A stretch of DNA of 64,000 nt from Eutypella sp. D-1 (lineage: Eukaryota; Ascomycota; Sordariomycetes; Xylariales; Diatrypaceae): assembly GCA_023313575.1 (NCBI GenBank), contig JAJTTP010000024.1, positions 434,001-498,000 on the forward strand, read 5' to 3'. Shown piece by piece: positions 10,490-23,809 of this stretch. Under the pieces are notes generated by a model. The model was not told where the DNA came from and searched no databases. It saw nothing but the letters and a program-made list of their open reading frames with translations. The translations under genes and the position numbers were made by a program. Numbering within the stretch: position 1 is the stretch's first letter; each line of letters begins with the position of its first letter.

Positions 10490-13400
10490 TCACTCTCTGC
10501 CAGCAAGCCAAATACTCCCCTTCAGACCCTCGACGACGCTCTCGCGGAGCCAGCCCTCGCCACCCCAATCGATCGCCTTTCCCTTCCCCTTCTCCTTTGC
10601 TTTATTGTCGCTGTCTTGCTCGGCCTCGCCCTTGCCCTTGTCCTTCTCTTCGCTCTGCTGTTGACTTCTATCCAGCTGGGCTCGTCTGGCCCTCCAATCC
10701 ACCCACTCGAAGAGGCCTCTAAGCGCAATAAGGTCGTCCCTCTTGGCGCCCCGCACGCCCTGCTCCAGCGCAAGCCGGGCATCGACGACGCTTGCGGCGC
10801 TGTCGCTGACGTCCGGTCCGCCCACGCCGCGGTCGAGGACGATGGCGCGCTCGGCGTGCGTGAGCCGCGCGAGCGTGGGCACCGCTTCGAAGAGCCATTC
10901 AAGAGATTGTTGCGGGTCGATGTCGCTGGCGGACGATGCACCAGTGCTGGAAGACCTCTCGATATTGCGGTCGGCGGCGCTATCGCCACCACCACCCTGT
11001 GAATTAGAGACGGCGGTCGAGCGGCCAAGTGCTAGCATCGTAGCCGCGAAAGGAGAGTCGCTAACAGGGCGGCGACGTAGATATAGCGCCTGACATCGCT
11101 TCAGGAAGGCGTCGGCGTACTGCGCATTGGCTGCGAAGTCCAGGTCGAGGTTCCAAAATTCTGGAGATGTTGTGCGGATGCTGAGGATTTCGTCCAGGGG
11201 AGGCAGGAGGCAGGGGGTTGTGCGCACAAGCTGTCGATGTTGATCGACATGTTTTGTTCCAGGGTCTTGAGTACCGGACAGAGAATGTGCGGACGGTTTG
11301 AGCTGGATGGATATGGGTACACTGACGGGCGTATCGGTGGCCAGGTCCTTGGTTACCAGACAGCGCGGGTCGGTCGCTAGGACCCAGAAGTGCCGGAACG
11401 CTTGCAGATGGCTTTTGTTATCTTGCACAGAGTCCGGGAAGACAGGATAAAAGGCGACTAGGAGCGAGGCGATTGCCATGTTGGATGTGCTGAAGGTTTG
11501 GGTCCCGCAGCCTACCGACAAGACACCAATGGCCATATGTGTCGCCATGTGCGAGCCATATGTAGTCTCCGAGTCACTGCGGCCGTGAAGCGATCTGAGG
11601 ATGCGAAGGACCTTCAGATCGCACGTACCAGCCATGACAGTAGCGCACGATAGGGCAACCACATCGAGACACATACGCGATATGACCTGCACGCAACGGT
11701 CATCGAAGCTGAACTTCGCACCAGGATTCCGGGAATGCATGTAGAACCGATGAAGATAGGTCAGAAGAACATCGCGTACGTAGACGTCCCCAGAACCCGC
11801 ATAGCGGAGGGCCAAGGAGAAACAGAGGCCGGCTAATATCGTAAGGAATGGCAGATCGGTGGAATGCAGAGGGCCGCGGGACGGGTGGTCGAAAGGATGC
11901 GTGGGTGATTGTATCCTAGAGCGGTAACGCACGGGGAGATTCCGGCGAATCCAGTCGTGAGTTGGTTTTATGTCCGACCAAAGAATTAAGTGTTTCGCAA
12001 CTGTGCGTAGGAGCAGAAGGTCGGGACGGATGTAGTCGAATTGGAGAGCCGCATCAGGAACGTCTACTTTTCTCGCTACTATATGGTCATCCGATTTCAT
12101 GTAAATGAGCGTCACTGCCATTATAGCCGCGGCGCTTGATCGGTCAAGGACATGTACATGTTCGACCTTCTTCGTTGCCGAAGCTAGCGTAAGCAGTTTC
12201 TCAGTGATTCTCATGTCGTGGAGTCCCTTGAGGTCTGCACCCTTGCCGAGGTTGATATAGCCTAGGGCAAAACCGGCTGCGAGTCTGTAACATTCGCTCC
12301 GAAGCGGCTCTTCATCGTCTTCGGACTCTATGTGTTCTATTTCGGACATCATAATCTCACTCATACGGCGGTGCTGACTACCACAGTATAGCAGCCCAAT
12401 CCCCATAATACCCGTGGTCTGTGTAAGTGGAGATAGGTTCAGCTCGGCTGCGCCCCTGGGAAGCATGCGCGTGACATGCACCGATAGGAGACGAGTGATG
12501 AGGGAATCCATGGTACCAAGGTAGGATGCGGCTAGGCCGAGTAGTAGCCCGATAGACGTCATGGTATGCTTAGGCGTCAAATATTTGAAAGCAACCCACT
12601 TCGCTACTCCTTTCAGATGACCATTGAGACCAAGCGCCAGTAGGAAACCGGCGTGGCGGTTGTTGAGGTCATTGCCGGGTTTATTGTACAGAATCCACGA
12701 CGTGTCAATGCCCTTAGCTTGACGAGAGATGGATAGACCAGCAGCGACGCCCGAATGGAAGAATGCCCAAGCGATCTTATCTTCTGTGAAGTGGGTCTTC
12801 TCGACTCCAACTGTTGTGTTAGTTGGTTTGACGGTGCAGTTGAGAACGAAGCCATTGATGTGGAATTTTTGAGTTAACAGCGGGAAGCGTAGGCCATAGT
12901 TCATTAACGACCGCCCGACGGGAATGGACAGCGTGTTAGTAGCAAGCCGTGTCACCAATTCCTTCTGTTGTTCTAGGTACATCTGCTCGGTCCAGTCGGG
13001 TAATGGATCTAACCGTACAACTCGGGGTTTCGTCGTGTTGAGTATCATCTTGATCTCTTCTAGGCGCCTATCTTCTTTGAAGATTGCCCGGATGGCAGCC
13101 TGTTTGTCGCTTTCTGCGATATCGTCTGCTGGCGTATCGTGGAAGTCCATGACATTTTGGCATAAGGAAGCAAAGTCCCATGAAGCCATATGATGAGAGG
13201 CCTATTGGATGTTAGCATAACAGCAAGCAGATTCGGTAGTAGGGGTCTTACGGGTATGTTCATTGTGTGAGAACTAGGGCGGCTCGACGGTGAGAATACA
13301 GCCGCAACATCGCTTCTGTCAACAAGATCCAGTAGTTTCTGCGACCACGTTGAAGGTGGACTCCCTTGACATTGGACAATGGCGTCCCGAAGCGGGACGA

Positions 13401-16400
13401 GAATAGCTTCAGGTAAGGTTTCCAGGACGGAGGGAGTAACACCGCTCTCGTGCATGGCTTCCACAAACTCAACTGGCGATTTACTCCCCGTGTTGCATTT
13501 CGTGAAGAGCTGATCAAATATGGTGATCCGTGGTAGGTCCGTTGAAGGTATCGTTGCCAAGACAGGCGGAATGGAATTCGTTGTCTTCGCTTGCGTCAGA
13601 TTGGCGGCGATCCAATCTAGAGAGCTCCAGTAAGTCGGCTCTGGACATGATAACGAAACCATGACGGTGGGAGATTGCGGGCGGTGCTCGAGCCAGTCTA
13701 GTGGCATTTCCATTTCGTACAAGGTAGACCAGTTGTCCCATTTCATCCACTGGGCAACCTGCAGCAATACAGCGCGCAGATTGGTCGAGCTCGGTATTAT
13801 CGACTGAGATGAACTGATATCTAACTTCTGCTCCTCCAAAAGCAAGTGCAGCGCGACGAAAGCATCTTGAGCGTGCTGTATCCTAACGGGAGTATCAATA
13901 TTTGCTGTGGTCGGAAGATGTGCCATCAGCTTCTCTCCAAGCTGTGAAGACAACAAGGTTAACGCATGTTCCACATGCGAAGACAGGAATGTTGGGGTTC
14001 GTCGGGTAGAACTTGGATGGAACATCGTTAAGGCAGCATCGTCCTCTTCTAGCATCCACTGCCACGGTGTACTTTCGGCCCAGGCTGGATGCGTTGATGA
14101 GTTTGGTGCCTCGTACCTATTCATTGCCTCCCAATCGCTAAGGTCGATTTGCGTTCCGCTACTCGACCGCAGGAAGCTTCTCGTTCGCCGATGAGTTGAG
14201 GATGGCTCGATAGGTGAGATGCGATTAACGCCTAATGCCAGATAGATAGACATAATCAGGATGACGACAGCAGACCACTCGCTATCGGCACAATCGATAT
14301 CATTGCTACGAAGCCATTCCAGGATATTCCACCAAACCACCAGTAAATTCTCTGCAAAGGGGATCGGGAAGGCAGAATGCAGAATGGCAAGAACTTTCTT
14401 TACCTGTGCCCCGGTAGGCGCGAGTTGTATTCGAATCTGATGAAGTTGATGCGAGTCGTCGTCAACGATGTCCACCACACCCCGCAGCTTCGGATGACGG
14501 ATGCCTGCTATTTCACCAATGACAGGGGTAACCGCTCGTCGAATACCAATCTCTCTATTCACCAAACTTCCGTGGTAATCAAGGCTCCGAAGATTGGCAA
14601 GAGACAGTTTGGGAGGAAGTTCAAGCGGCTTCCATTCATTCCACGGTGCTTGTACACTGAGCCCTCTCTGGCCCTCCTGCGACTCAGATAGAACCAAGAT
14701 TTGCGAAATACCCCCGTCGACGATCTTACAGGAGTCAATAACGCTCTGGGCTTTTGTGAGCTGACCGAAGTTCACGGTTGGCTTCTCGTTTGGCCCGCTA
14801 GATTGCAAATGCAGTGTTAAGAGTTGTAGACGCTTCTCCATAAGGTCTTGAATGCCTACTAAGACCTGCCATCGCATATGTCCGTCGACTATGGATGGTG
14901 GGCCAGTTAGATAGAATACCTTGCACTGCGTTCGAGCAGGCTGGCTCGACAGCGAATAACGGACATTACTGTTGTCCACGGGAACACTGTGGATCTTGGT
15001 CAACAAAATCTCCTGCGCGAGGCCATCGAAGTCGTGGTCATCTAGACCCATAGTATGGAATCCCTCGAAGTCCCCACCGGCGCGTAACTCTTCTAACAGG
15101 TTGTCTACCGGCGCTTCCAGGAAGGTGCCAAGCGATCCGATACCTTGCGGGTAGTTGGCACCGATGCCCGCACCACTATTCCGATTGCGTTGACTATTAT
15201 ATGATGTATGCCTCCTTGTGTTAGGGTGCTCTGATATTTGCGGGGGCTCAGCAAAATTGATTCGATCTTGAGATGCAGAGAGGTCGGCTCGAGCGAGCAT
15301 AGAGCTCACACGGCGGGAACTACGACGGTTGATGCCGGAATCTCGTTCGATGCCTAGTGTACTCTCTAGGTTCTCTAGAGCTCGCTCGTTCTTTGCCGCC
15401 CTTTCCCCTTTCTTTGAGCGTTTTCCAGGTAACGTAGAGCCAAAACTGTCCTTCAGGTTTGTGTGAATTGGGCTTGTAGCACCGCTGGGTAGACCTGGCT
15501 GCATGGAACTCCGACGGCGGTCGGATCTCCTTCGCGTCTTCTTTCGCCCAGCAACGAAAGGGTCTTGGTGGGGGATAGAAGTGAACTTCCAGACAGTATA
15601 CATACTCGTCTCCCTATTGATAGTCACGGCAATTATCAACTTGCCGGGAGTGATCATGTCTTTCGTGCGTGGAGAGGGTTGGGGGAGCTCCTCAATGTGC
15701 AGTATCTCTTCTGCCGGATCGAGGACGCGGGGAGACCTAGTTGAGCCTTTATAGCTCTTTCGGCGAGAAGCGACATCAGGCTTCGTCACGACGAGTCCGA
15801 TCTCCAGGAGAGGGTCTGTTAAGGACATCAACCGCGGCCAGTGTGAGTTGGTGCCATCGCTCGGTACCTCCCAGGTATTATCGATACTCGTACTGAGTCT
15901 CAATGGCAAAGCCTTGGGTTTCCCTAGGGTTTCGGTGGTGAAAGGCATCTGCTGGGATGTCCGAACAGAGGCCGGGGAAATCTGATTGGAAATGAAAGAA
16001 TTTGGCGGCACTTTAGGGAACTTCAGACTAGCAGTAATCCCACTATCAGCATTTTGCTTCCGCTGAATAATGACACCCTGGGGAGCGGCACAGGCCGACT
16101 CGACCTCGAAGGGCATGTGGACTATATGGCTAGTTCCCTGCAGGAAGTAGATGTGGGCCTGGGTCTTGAGAAAGACGACCAAAGCCTTGGCTAGGGGACG
16201 ATGCCCGTTTTTCTCCCTGTAAGGAGATTCATCGCGATACCGGTCATCACGAGTTGAGGTGGCGGAGTCCTGTTCGGAGTTGGGAAAATATGTCAAAAGG
16301 GCCTGGGTGATGGGCTCCTTCTCAAGCTTGAAACCGAAACATTTACGGAAAATGCAACCTCGTGACCATATGACGGTATCCTTGGTGACCAATAGTTCAT

Positions 16401-16545
16401 CTTCGCCTTGGTGGTCAGGTTCATGGTCGACGATTATGTCCCAGGTGTATGAGGAGCTGGAGGGGTTCTCCGGGAGAATCTGCTCTTGAATGGCATATTG
16501 CAGGGCAGTGGGCTGGTGCAGTCCGAGGGATGTCACCGAAGCCAT
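10490..16545 (-). CDS. apc1: Anaphase-promoting complex subunit 1 (APC1/BimE)
   Basis: Exons 16545-13252 and 13201-10490 on the minus strand join across a 50-base phase-0 intron (GTAAGA donor, CTAAC branch, CAATAG acceptor) to give 2001 residues, near the length of Aspergillus BimE. APC1 is the largest scaffold of the APC/C ubiquitin ligase, which marks cyclin B and securin for destruction in mitosis. The first half has the conserved start with GCIFRKCFGF and long Ser/Arg-rich loops (about 330-480), likely phosphorylated. The second half has the proteasome/cyclosome-type repeats (about 1250-1560: HSGVAAGLSIS, GFLLALGLNGHL, GLLLGLAASYLG, GFALGYINLGKG). The extreme C-terminus (about 1860-1990) is Lys/Glu-rich. 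It is divergent from VPS41. Confidence 0.93.
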
Positions 16546-17533
16546 ACTGAAAGTGGGTGGAGGTTGGTCAAGTATTTATGAGTTATGATCATTTAGCTAG
16601 ACTTAGCAGGGGGGCGAGGGGGGTGGAAGGGAAAAGGAGTGAGAGCTTAGATGATGGCCCAGGGATGAGAAAATGGACCCAGAGTTCAGGATATACCTGG
16701 TTGGCAAACAGGCTTGGGAAACATTGTCATAGCACTTTCCTCCTCATCTATGGACCACCAAATGCATATAGCATTCCAAGATGATAGTTCCTGCCTTGCT
16801 ATAATGAAGTAGACGCGGTTGCGGTTGCGGTTGCTGTTGCGCTTAGTTTAGGTGGCTATCATGTACTGTTTAGACTTGGCTGTCCAATTGGCTGAAATTG
16901 TCAGTATGTACAGTGTGGACTATATACTATAAACACTGACAGTAAACCCGGCTTGGGTAGTAGTACGGAATACTTTAGGAGTAGGCCTATGGTAGCAGCC
17001 CAAATCGGTTGGCTGCCAGCCAATTAGGCCCCGGTCGAGAAGGCTGGGTATCCGCACTGTACCTAGGTACCTAAGTAGCTCTTGGTACCCATGTAAGTCT
17101 GGGCTACCTATCGCATACCGCCTTATCAGCAATCGTGACGTACGTGGGTGTCCCGAGGTTCAGTTAAGGCCCGTTCATGCTTCATGCTACTTCATGCATA
17201 CCTAATTACATAGGTACCTACCTTAGGTAGTAAGTTAACTTCGTGCTTCATCACTATTGGAGCTCTTCATACACCAACTGGAGCTGCCCAGTTGTCTCTC
17301 GACTCTCTTCCTGCCTCACTTTCTGCCCTCCCTCCACCTTTATGCAGCATTTTAAGCTTGTCAACAGGACCACTAACTAAATACCTTAATAAGAAGAAGT
17401 GACGTGACCAGCGTATTTATCATCTATTCCTTCCTTCTTTCTTCATTTATAGTAATTTCCATCTTTCCATCTACAGTTCTCTTAAGGTTAAAAGCTAAGG
17501 GATCATGTCCGCCCTACCACTCACTTATACACC
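16546..17533. promoter_or_regulatory. Shared divergent promoter region of APC1 and VPS41
   Basis: About 990 bases. It contains a (GGTTGC) tandem at 16817-16834 followed by one imperfect unit, and two palindromic clusters, TACCTAGGTACCTA at 17060-17073 and TAGGTACCTA at 17211-17220. The last 100 bases before VPS41 are pyrimidine-rich. No TATA box was identified for either gene. Confidence 0.5.
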
Positions 17534-20500
17534 ATGACGACAGCTCAGCCCAAGCTGGGCGACGATGACAACAGTCACGATCATGATGAACACGATAAAC
17601 ACGATCAACACGATACAACCGACTCTAAACTGCCCATATCTAAAGATGGACATCACATAGAACACCAAGACTCGTCGGAGCAACCAGACCCGGAACAGAC
17701 CGAAGAACCATCTACAATACCCCAGCATGATGGCGGTGATGACGATGATGCTCGTGTTGGTGACCGAGCCGAAGGAGATCAAGCCGCTGCCCAAGGGGTA
17801 AACATTGACGAGACCGGGAACGACGATGACGATAGTAATGATAATGGAGAGGAGGAAGACGGCGAAGAAGACGGCGAAGAAGAAGAAGAGGAAGAAGATG
17901 AGGATGAGGAAGATGAAGAGGAAGATGAAGAACCAAAGCTCAAATATGCCCGTCTGACACAACACCTGGGCGCCGTCTATAGGAACGGCGACGCCACGAG
18001 TGCCTTTCTCGTCGCTGGCGACAAGATGATAGTCGGAACTCATAACGGGAATATCAATGTCATCCAGCTTCCCATCTTCCAGTCTCTGCACGTCTACCAC
18101 GCCCATTCCGCCTCCGTTTCCAGTCTCTCCATCTCTCCTTATCCGCCACCGCCGCTTCCAACCACTCTAAAGCCAGATGTCGTCACCCGAGCCATCTCCC
18201 AGTCTACCACCACTCGCCCCTCGTCTCGACAGTCCGATTCTTCCACTGCCGCCGGAAAGCGGAGATCTCGCGAACTACCCCAAGTGCCTAATATACCATC
18301 CAACCAAATCTACATAGCCACATCTTCTATGGATGGGAATGTCTGTGTACAGTCCTTGGTTGATATGAGAGACGTGCAGCTGCGGAACTTCGCGAGACCC
18401 GTCCACGCCGTTGCTTTATCCCCGGATTATAAAAACGACAAGACCTATCTCTCTGGAGGGACCGCTGGGAGCTTGGTTTTGACCGTGGGTGCACCACAAG
18501 GCCGGAGTACTTCGACCACGGTCGGCACGGCCGCCGCCGCAGCATCCGGCTGGCTAGGGAGTATCGGAATCGGCGCCAATACGGGAAAGGATACGGTCTT
18601 GCACTCGGGTGAGGGTATCATCAGCACAATTAAGTGGTCGCTTTCCGGGAAATATGTCGTCTGGTTGAACGAGCACGGTATTAAAATCATGCGGTCAAAG
18701 CTGCATCTCGATACCGCCGACGCTGATGACGCCTGGAAGAGGATCGGCCACATCGATAGGCCCCAATCCGATGAATGGGAGGAGATGGCGGGAGTGTGGA
18801 AAGGCCGCGCAGAATGGATCGATGAGCAGTCAGTTGAGATTGACGACGAGGAAAAGAAACCCGAAACCCCTCGGACCGAGTCCCAGTCCGCGGCCATCAA
18901 CAAGTTGAGGCAGACGGCGCTACAAAGTGATAAGAAGATTGAGAGATTACTCGTGGGATGGGGTGGTACAATATGGATTATTCACGTTCACCCGGGCGGT
19001 GTTGGCGTCGATAAGAATCCAGGGGAGAAGACGATCGGGAGGGCCGAAATTGTTAAACTGTAAGCCAACGTCCCGAGCCCACGCACCCTCTCCCCAACCT
19101 GAAAGCCCTCTCTAACACATCAACTAACCAAATCATCGCAGGCTTCGCATGGATTGCATCATATCCGGCATTTCCTTATATACCCAGAATTTGCTTTTGG
19201 TTCTTGCTTATTGTAAACCGGATGACGAGGATGACGATGAGGATGGAGATCATGGAAACGTGAACAAAGCAACACAAATCAAGGGGCACAAGTCGAAGAC
19301 ATCATCGGGATCTTCCGGCAGCGAGCCATCAGGCGGCATCAGGCGGCGGCAAAACGCTCAACCGCCCGAGCTGAGGCTGATCGACCTTACCTCCCAGGCC
19401 GAGGTGGATAAGGACGGGCTGACAGTCAGCCGTTTCGAACGATTATCTTCCAACGACTATCATCTGGGCGTCTTGCCTGCCAACAAAGCAGCTTCCGTCG
19501 TAGCATCTCGCGGGGCGCTAGAGGCGCTGGCGGGATTCGGAACGGACATGTGGAACGTTGCGATCAACCCTAAAACCCTGTTTAGCTCAGGCGCCAGCAT
19601 CAAGAGCAGGGATAGTAACGAGGCCGGGTCGGGCTCCAAGGTTGGCGGTACCGCGGGCAGTCTGCGCTCTTCCCGACCAGCACCACAAGCTGTTCACCCT
19701 AATCTCCTCAAACCGGGTGCGAAGATCTTCATACACAGTCCCTACGATTGTATTTTATCAACCAGGAGGGACTTATCGGACCATCTCACGTGGCTTCTGG
19801 AGCACCAGAGGTATCAGGAGGCATGGGAACTTCTGAACGAACACCCGGAGATCGTGGGCCCGCAGCTAGAGGCGTCAGAGGTGCCTCCGACTCCCAACAG
19901 GGGACAACTTAGTCGCGATGACTTCTTCGACGATGCGTCCTCCATGATCGACTCTCAAATAAGATTCTTAAATTCATCAGCGGAGAAGGAGAAAAGACGG
20001 ATCAGTGACCTATGGATACAAGAACTCATCGACGAGAAGAACTGGGACCGCGCTGCTGAAGTGATCGCACGGGTGGTGAATACGCCCGATCGCTGGGAGA
20101 AGTGGATTCACGTATTTGCAGGAGCCAAGAAATTCGACGAAATCGTCGACTACGTCCCGGCGGAGCCCTTACGCCCTCTGCCTATCCCGGGTACGGTTTA
20201 CGAAATACTGCTTATTCACTATATCCAGAAGGACAAGTTGAAGTTCAAGGAACTGCTTGACCATTGGGAAACGGAGCTCTTCAACGCCCGCGAAGTGATC
20301 ACCATCCTGGAAAACCAGCTCAAGTTCCGGGATGTCCGGGAAGACAGCATCGAAGATGGGGAGAAGGGACGTGACTGGCGCATCGTCACGGAAGGTCTCG
20401 CGCGGTTATACGAGTCGAACGGGCGGTACAGGGAGGCTCTGAAGAACTACATCAAGCTCCAGGATGCCGATTCGGCGATGCGATTGATAAGGGAAAATCA

Positions 20501-21893
20501 CCTCGCCGACGCCGTCGCGGACGATGTCCCGAGTTTTATCGGGCTTCGGGTCCCTGACGCCCAGCCAAACCACATGAGCATATCCGAACTCGAAGAAGCC
20601 ACCTCCGAGGCCATCTCATTATTGGTCGAGGAAGCGCAGAGAGGCCTCATCCCTACCTCGATGGTAGTGCACCAGCTAGAGGAGCGGGACCTCGACACCT
20701 ACTTGTATTTCTACTTTAGGGGCTTATGGAAGGATTATCGCGAGAAGCCGGTCGACGAGACGGTTTCCCTCGTCGACGATTTCGCCGACTTAGCCGTTCG
20801 CATATTCGTGATTTTCGACAGAGATTTGCTGATGGACTTCCTGCGAGCCTCCACATCGTACAGGATTGAGCAGGCGGCGCGGGAATGCGAGCAGGCGAAC
20901 TATATCCCCGAGCTCGTGTACCTCTACTCGAAGACCGGAGAGACCAAACGAGCACTGTACCTCATCATCGACCGACTAAGCGACGTATCGCACGCGATCG
21001 CCTTCGCGAAGGAGCAGGACGATCCAGATCTGTGGGACGACCTACTCAACTACAGCATGGACAAGCCGCGGTTCATCCGGGGCTTGCTAGAGGAAGTCGG
21101 CACGGCCATCGACCCGCTCACGCTTATCCGCCGTATCCCCGAGGGCCTCGAGATCCCCGGCCTCCGCGAGGGCCTGCAGCACATGATGAAAGAGCACGAG
21201 ATCCAGTACAGCATCTCGAGCGGCGTCGCGCGCGTCCTGCGGTCCGAGGTCGCTGCCGCCCAGAACTTGCTCCGCTCCGGCCAGCGCCGGGGCATCAAGT
21301 TCGAGGTCGCCGCCACCGTCCAAGCCCAGGAGAACGAAAAGGCCGCAACCGACGGCATCCCGACCTCGACCTCGCATTCCGCTGGTACCGGAACCGGAAC
21401 ACCCAAGACGACATCAGACGCCGCAGGACCACCACCACCACCGTCCACGAACGGCGGCGACGCAGCAGACTCCGCGCAGAAGATCCAGCCGCAGCAACAA
21501 CAGCAGCAAAACGGTCACAGCCCCCATTTCCGAGAACCGGAACCAGGCCACTGCGCGCAGTGCCACGCGGCGTTCGTGGAGTGGGAGACAGAGGCGCTGG
21601 TCGGGTTCGCGTGCGGCCACTCCTTCCACGTCTCGCACCTGCTGCAAGTCCTGCACCCGCACCGGTCCTGGGACCCGGCCCTGCTGGGCGGTACCGGCAC
21701 CGGTGGCTACTACGATCACGACGACGAATACGATGATTACGGCTATGGCGCCCGCGCTAGTAGACTTGTTGGCCGCAAGGTCACGCATGCAAGATTGCTC
21801 CGCGATCATATCCAGAGCGGGTGTCCTGTGTGTAAGGGTAGGCGGGACGTCGTGGGTGAGCTTGGCGTTGTGGAGAATGGGGTGCTCGCTTAG
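17534..21893 (+). CDS. vps41: HOPS/vacuolar sorting subunit VPS41
   Basis: Exons 17534-19059 and 19142-21893 join across an 82-base intron (GTAAGC donor, TCGCAG acceptor) to give 1425 residues. VPS41 is a HOPS tethering subunit that drives fusion with the vacuole and carries AP-3 vesicle cargo. After a His/Asp-rich and then very acidic N-terminus (to about 135) comes the beta-propeller (LTQHLGAVYRNG, GTHNGNI, MDCIISGISLYT spanning the splice site). A long alpha-solenoid follows, with WIQELIDEKNWDRAAEVI and VYEILLIHYI. The C-terminal RING-like domain is at 1313-1406 (CAQC, CGHSFH, CPVC). Gly/Asp-rich and poly-Gln insertions before and inside the RING make it longer than yeast VPS41. The start is the first ATG of the open frame. 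Confidence 0.93.
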
Positions 21894-22148
21894 CGTACCG
21901 ATGATTCGTTCATATAAAGTTTTCCGGGGAGAATAGGGATGAATGGAAGTATTGGGAGAAGCGGCGGGTCGAAGGATGAAGATTCTAATCCAAGTTGATT
22001 CGTATATACATACATATATATATATATATATCTACACTATATACCCCCCCAAACATCAAACGTGTTTTCATGGCATATCATAGTTATATAAAACTTCATG
22101 CCAAAGAAATAGAAAAGAATGCTTCAAATGACATATGATATTCAAGTC

Positions 22149-23332
22149 TTACACGTTTTTAAAAATCAAACACGTACAACACGTTTGCCCCCCACCCCCC
22201 CGAGTAAGAGTTCTTCCATCGACATTAGTGCCCACAAAAGTTATATTCGCGCTGGTGCCAAGTACGATCGACGCACCGCCGCGCTCACGCATGAGTTCTA
22301 GTCTGTGCTGCTTCGCCTCTTCTTCGCTCAGTAATGCATCTGCGCCGCTGCTGAGGTGCGAGCTCTATAACCTGAAACGGCAATCCGGCACCGACAGCGC
22401 CCCCCACCCCCCCGCGACGCTTTCAACCCGCGTTGGCCGTGGACAGGATCCGCACGTGCCGGTTATGAGCTATAGTGCTGCGAAGCGTCTGGTGCCCGGC
22501 CCGGCCCGGCTTCGTTAGGTTTGCTAGGCGCAGGCTTAGAGTGCGGTGGTGGCTTTTGTAGGATTTATCTGCTTTTTCCAAGTGGGTTTGGAGGGAGGGG
22601 GCGAGGGAGGGGGCCAGTAAATGTGTGGTGGGATAGGTTGGGGGGAAATGCTAACTTACAAGACGTTCGGGGAAGCGAGTAGACGGCCCTCCCGCGTCTC
22701 TACGCTTCCGTTGTTCTGCAGACAGGGTGGCAGGGACATTACCTGGCCAACGTCGCGGAATTCCTCCTGTACGTCGTCCGCCGACGTCTGTATCCGGAAT
22801 GACAGGTGCGACGGCGTCGCGTTCTCGCTGTCGAGGTAGTATACCGCTGTGGCGCAGATGCGCTCGTTCATTTAGCCCTCGACCTGTACAGAGTTAAGAC
22901 GTGTTTAAAAGATTCCCTGCACCCATCATGGTTCTACTCGATGCGGGGGACTCAATAATCCGGACATCAACTCACGTGCCAACTTCCGGCCGGGAACTCA
23001 GGCTTCTCAGGCGTGAGCTCGATAGAGGCCATCTTCACGATGACCTGCAAGCCGGAGCCCTTGAACTTCTGCGCGAGGCGCGTTGTCCGCGTGTAATACC
23101 GTTCCTGAAAGGGCGCGGGCGTGGGCGAGACGGCAACCCGGAGTCGCTTCCACTTCTCCATGGTGCTCTCGTAGCGGTCGTCGCCGGGCTGCGGTGGATT
23201 TTTCAAAAATCGTCAGTTGAACTGCGCGGCTTTGATGTCGTCTAGGCCTGGGGGTTTCCAGAGACCCATGTTCTTGTCGCCGTAATCATCCTCGTACCTG
23301 AGCGGCAGACCGAGACCTGCGTATTTCGCCAT
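22149..23332 (-). pseudogene. Broken DUF4246 family gene
   Basis: Minus-strand fragments of a DUF4246 protein, a fungal family of unknown function. An ATG at 23332 opens a frame (GLGLPLRYEDDYG) that meets TGA at 23215-23213. It continues with GLQVIVKMASIELTPEKPEF. A 92-base intron (22975-22884, GTGAGT/TACAG) is followed by VEG, TAA (22874-22872), then MNERICATAVYYLDSEN and RLLASPNVL. In intact relatives the TAA position is Gln in a VEGQMNE motif, so the stop is CAA-to-TAA. A further piece (RHVRILSTAN, then LLSEEEAKQHRLELM in another frame) ends at 22149. Much of the usual N-terminal half is missing. Both stops are of the C-to-T kind RIP produces. Confidence 0.8.
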
Positions 23333-23809
23333 GTCCGCGTGACTGGCTCTCAGATGGGGGAATAATGTGTGCGGAAGAAAGAATATAGAAATCGAGTAAC
23401 TTCACCAAGTCAAGTCTATATATTTGATCAAGTTGCACTCGCTGCCTGCTGGGCAGCCTGGACTTGCTGGACAGACAGGGGGGACCTGCGGGGTTCCACG
23501 GTTAACCTATTATCGCATGCATCAGCTAACAATGATAGAGGACAACCCATCCCAACGCAGGGGAGACCCCTATGCCGCAGTGTTAAATCTGAGGTAACTA
23601 GAGTATATCCCGAGGCATCGTGGCCTGCGAGCTCTTGCCCTTCATACTTAGGTATTCGATGTGATCTCAACATTTGATGCCTTGCCTATCTGTCAATTAG
23701 CAATGCTTGGCATTGAGGGGTCGCCTTCCTTCATCTATTCTTTATTTATCGTTCACACTCAACAGTATTTAACTGGAAAATAGGACTCAGATAGACGTAG
23801 ACAACAAAC
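23333..23809. other. Intergenic region between the DUF4246 relic and the orphan gene
   Basis: No gene supported. It contains the promoter of the gene at 23810. Direct features were not recognised. Confidence 0.5.

Noticed and set aside
20885..21736. 283-codon plus-strand frame inside VPS41
   Set aside because: Arg/Pro-rich product in another frame of a GC-rich conserved gene. A shadow frame.
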